The position numbers were made by a program, and so were the translations under genes. A DNA stretch of 15,372 bases from CAYFMH01 sp964344775 (lineage in GTDB: Bacteria; Patescibacteriota; Gracilibacteria; UBA4473). The stretch lies in assembly GCA_964344775.1 (NCBI GenBank), contig CAYFOO010000033.1, forward strand, positions 1 through 15,372, read 5' to 3'. The notes under the pieces were generated by a model. That model searched no databases. It was not told the origin of the DNA and saw nothing but the letters and a program-made list of their open reading frames with translations. Shown here one piece after another: positions 13,897-15,372 of this stretch. Each line of letters starts with the position of its first letter. The first letter of the stretch is position 1.

Positions 13897-15237
13897 ATGT
13901 TTGTAGATGAAGTTGCAATTTCGGTGACCGCGGGAAAAGGTGGAGATGGATGTGCCCATTTTCGTCGGGAGAAGTTTATCCCAAAAGGCGGTCCGGATGG
14001 TGGGGACGGAGGAAAAGGTGGGGACATCATTTTTGAAGCAGTAGAAAACGTGCATACCTTGTACGATTATCGATCCCAAAAAAGTTTTCAAGCAGAGAAT
14101 GGAGTGCCGGGTAGTAAAAGTAACTGTACTGGACGACATGGGAAAGATTTGGTTCTTAAAGTTCCAGTGGGAACACAGATTCGAGATGTGGATACTCACA
14201 AGGTTCTGGCTGATCTGACTCGCAAAGGGCAGAAAAAAAGGCTGGCCCATGGAGGAAAAGGCGGAAAAGGAAATGCGGGATTTGTAAGTTCGATCCGGCA
14301 AGCCCCCAACTTTGCTGAGAAGGGGGACGAGGGAGAACACCTGGATTTGGATTTGGAACTGAAATTAGTAGCCGATGTGGCGATTGTGGGGTATCCGTCC
14401 GTAGGAAAATCTACTTTTATTTCTGTGATTTCCAACGCCAAACCGAAGGTGGCCGAATACCACTTCACGACGCTTGTTCCAAATCTGGGGGTGGCCAAAA
14501 TTGATGATCAGGAACTGGTTTTTGTCGATGTGCCAGGATTGATCGAGGGGGCATCAGAAGGGAAGGGCCTTGGACATCAATTTCTTCGTCATATTGAGCG
14601 AGCGAGGTATGTACTTCATCTGATCGATGCGACGTCCGATACGCCACTTGAAGATTTTGACATTATTCGTGAAGAGCTGGAGAAATTTTCTCCCACTTTA
14701 GCTGAAAAACCCTTTTTACCGGTTTTTTCTAAGATTGATCTGACCGACGAGGAGCTCGAGGAATTTTTGACCAAAGAATTTGAGAAGAAATTTAAAATTA
14801 TGCCGTACAAAATTTCGGCCGCGACGCACGAGGGGGTGCAGGGTCTTTTGCGATACATTGTTTCGCAGGTGCCGCCCATTGAAGAGGAAGAAATGATTGA
14901 TACCGAAGACGAGGCTTTTTCCACTGCCGGAAGGCGAGGATTCGAATCCTCGCCTGCGGAGAAAGGAAAAGAAGATCCGGAAATGGTAGTCTTCCGACCA
15001 GCTGACCAGCTCGATGGTCGAAACGTCGAGATCGAAAAAACACCGCACTGGTGGACGATCAAAAATGAAAGACTTGAGCAGATGGTCCGACAGACCGATG
15101 TGGACAATGAGCAGTCCCGAGAACGAATCTATGACGTGCTCAAAAAATGGCACATTCCAAAAAAATTAGAAGACAAGGGGGCGAAGGTGGGGGATCAGAT
15201 TCGGATCGGTGAGGAGTTTTGGGATTTACGATTGTAA
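13897..15237 (+). CDS. obg: Obg-family GTPase (ObgE/CgtA)
   Basis: Obg is a ribosome-associated GTPase needed for 50S assembly and stress signalling. The 446-aa protein has the glycine-rich Obg fold (1-158), a G domain with P-loop GYPSVGKS (165-172), switch region FTTLVPNLG, G3 DVPGLIEGA (211-219) and G5 ISAATHEG (306-313), and a C-terminal OCT domain (about 365-446). The G4 motif, normally NKxD, reads S278-K-I-D281, which may alter guanine recognition. The linker before the OCT domain contains an eight-codon perfect palindrome encoding RRGFESSP (346-353). No ribosome-binding site is seen; a poor -10-like TACATA lies at 13875-13880. Confidence 0.95.
   Translation: MFVDEVAISVTAGKGGDGCAHFRREKFIPKGGPDGGDGGKGGDIIFEAVENVHTLYDYRSQKSFQAENGVPGSKSNCTGRHGKDLVLKVPVGTQIRDVDTHKVLADLTRKGQKKRLAHGGKGGKGNAGFVSSIRQAPNFAEKGDEGEHLDLDLELKLVADVAIVGYPSVGKSTFISVISNAKPKVAEYHFTTLVPNLGVAKIDDQELVFVDVPGLIEGASEGKGLGHQFLRHIERARYVLHLIDATSDTPLEDFDIIREELEKFSPTLAEKPFLPVFSKIDLTDEELEEFLTKEFEKKFKIMPYKISAATHEGVQGLLRYIVSQVPPIEEEEMIDTEDEAFSTAGRRGFESSPAEKGKEDPEMVVFRPADQLDGRNVEIEKTPHWWTIKNERLEQMVRQTDVDNEQSRERIYDVLKKWHIPKKLEDKGAKVGDQIRIGEEFWDLRL
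14932..14955. repeat. 24-bp perfect palindrome inside obg
   Basis: AGGCGAGGATTC (14932-14943) is followed by its exact reverse complement, with no spacer. An outer CCG (14927-14929) can pair with CGG (14957-14959). The palindrome is exactly eight codons and in frame, encoding RRGFESSP in the variable linker between the G and OCT domains. This resembles in-frame palindromic-element insertions described in Rickettsia genes, though relatedness is not shown. Confidence 0.7.
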
Positions 15238-15267
15238 ATTTTTGAATGGGAAAAAACAAAAAAGACT

Positions 15268-15291
15268 GTTTCAAGTCTCCTGGCTTGAAAC
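15268..15291. terminator. Hairpin downstream of obg
   Basis: GTTTCAAG (15268-15275) pairs with CTTGAAAC (15284-15291), extended inward by a T-G wobble and a C-G pair to a TCCT loop. Plus-strand downstream sequence is only loosely T-rich (GAGATTATTTCTGTTTTG). The opposite strand has strong T-runs (complement of 15250-15263), so it may mainly end a minus-strand gene beyond the window or act on both strands. The rest of 15292-15372 shows no gene. Confidence 0.5.
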
Positions 15292-15372
15292 GAGATTATT
15301 TCTGTTTTGCACAACCGAACTAAGGATTAGTAACAAAATAACTTCCCACAAAGAATAAAAAAAAGTATACTG

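Noticed and set aside
14934..14953. T-arm-like sequence (GAGGATTCGAATCCTC) suggesting a tRNA
   Set aside because: The loop would be 8 nt between G and C rather than the required TTCNANN geometry, no anticodon or acceptor arms pair around it, and it lies in frame inside obg.

Overview
This is a bacterial chromosomal segment with ten complete protein genes and one degraded remnant. No rRNA, tRNA or CRISPR array was seen. UGA ends several well-bounded genes (YigZ/IMPACT, the ABC transporter, the pseudouridine synthase), so the code is standard and the UGA=Gly recoding of Gracilibacteria/Absconditabacteria does not apply. None of the genes has a convincing Shine-Dalgarno sequence. Three possible first genes of transcription units have a -10-like hexamer ending exactly 6 nt before the ATG, which predicts leaderless mRNAs. 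The compact housekeeping genes and many small intergenic repeats suggest an uncultivated lineage, possibly Patescibacteria/CPR (for example Peregrinibacteria-like). That placement is inference only.

Layout. 96-1364: a DEDDh exonuclease and an IMPACT-family protein, separated by a 294-nt gap that holds an 18-bp stem enclosing 119 nt. 1354-2010 (minus): a YgjP-type metallohydrolase, tail-to-tail with the IMPACT gene. 2066-3841: an ABC half-transporter. 3963-6411: a tight same-strand run of MNT nucleotidyltransferase, HEPN-like partner, membrane-anchored DUF3179 protein and RsuA/RluB pseudouridine synthase, driven by a near-consensus promoter next to an inverted repeat. 6412-7096: a repeat-rich zone with two copies of a MITE-like element, a 67-aa charged protein, a perfect 34-bp palindrome and four CATAT units at an exact 11-bp period.

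7097-10666 encodes a 1189-aa secreted protein. Its body (LamG, SPRY-like domain, three DUF7483-like repeats) matches a tail-fibre/structural protein family of tailed phages, but it carries a bacterial signal peptide. Its DNA alternates between GC-rich segments at the conserved phage-like motifs and AT-rich segments between them. Downstream, a nested palindromic element separates its 3' end from a second, diverged copy of the same 23-residue C-terminus (10770-10841). This is the most unusual locus in the window. A strong terminator (10886-10943) isolates it from the core genes.

11004-15237: housekeeping genes purA, dnaA and obg, each with its own AT-rich leader. Direct repeats of about 30-38 nt follow the purA and dnaA stops. 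obg carries a 24-bp perfect palindrome, exactly eight codons long, in the linker before its OCT domain.
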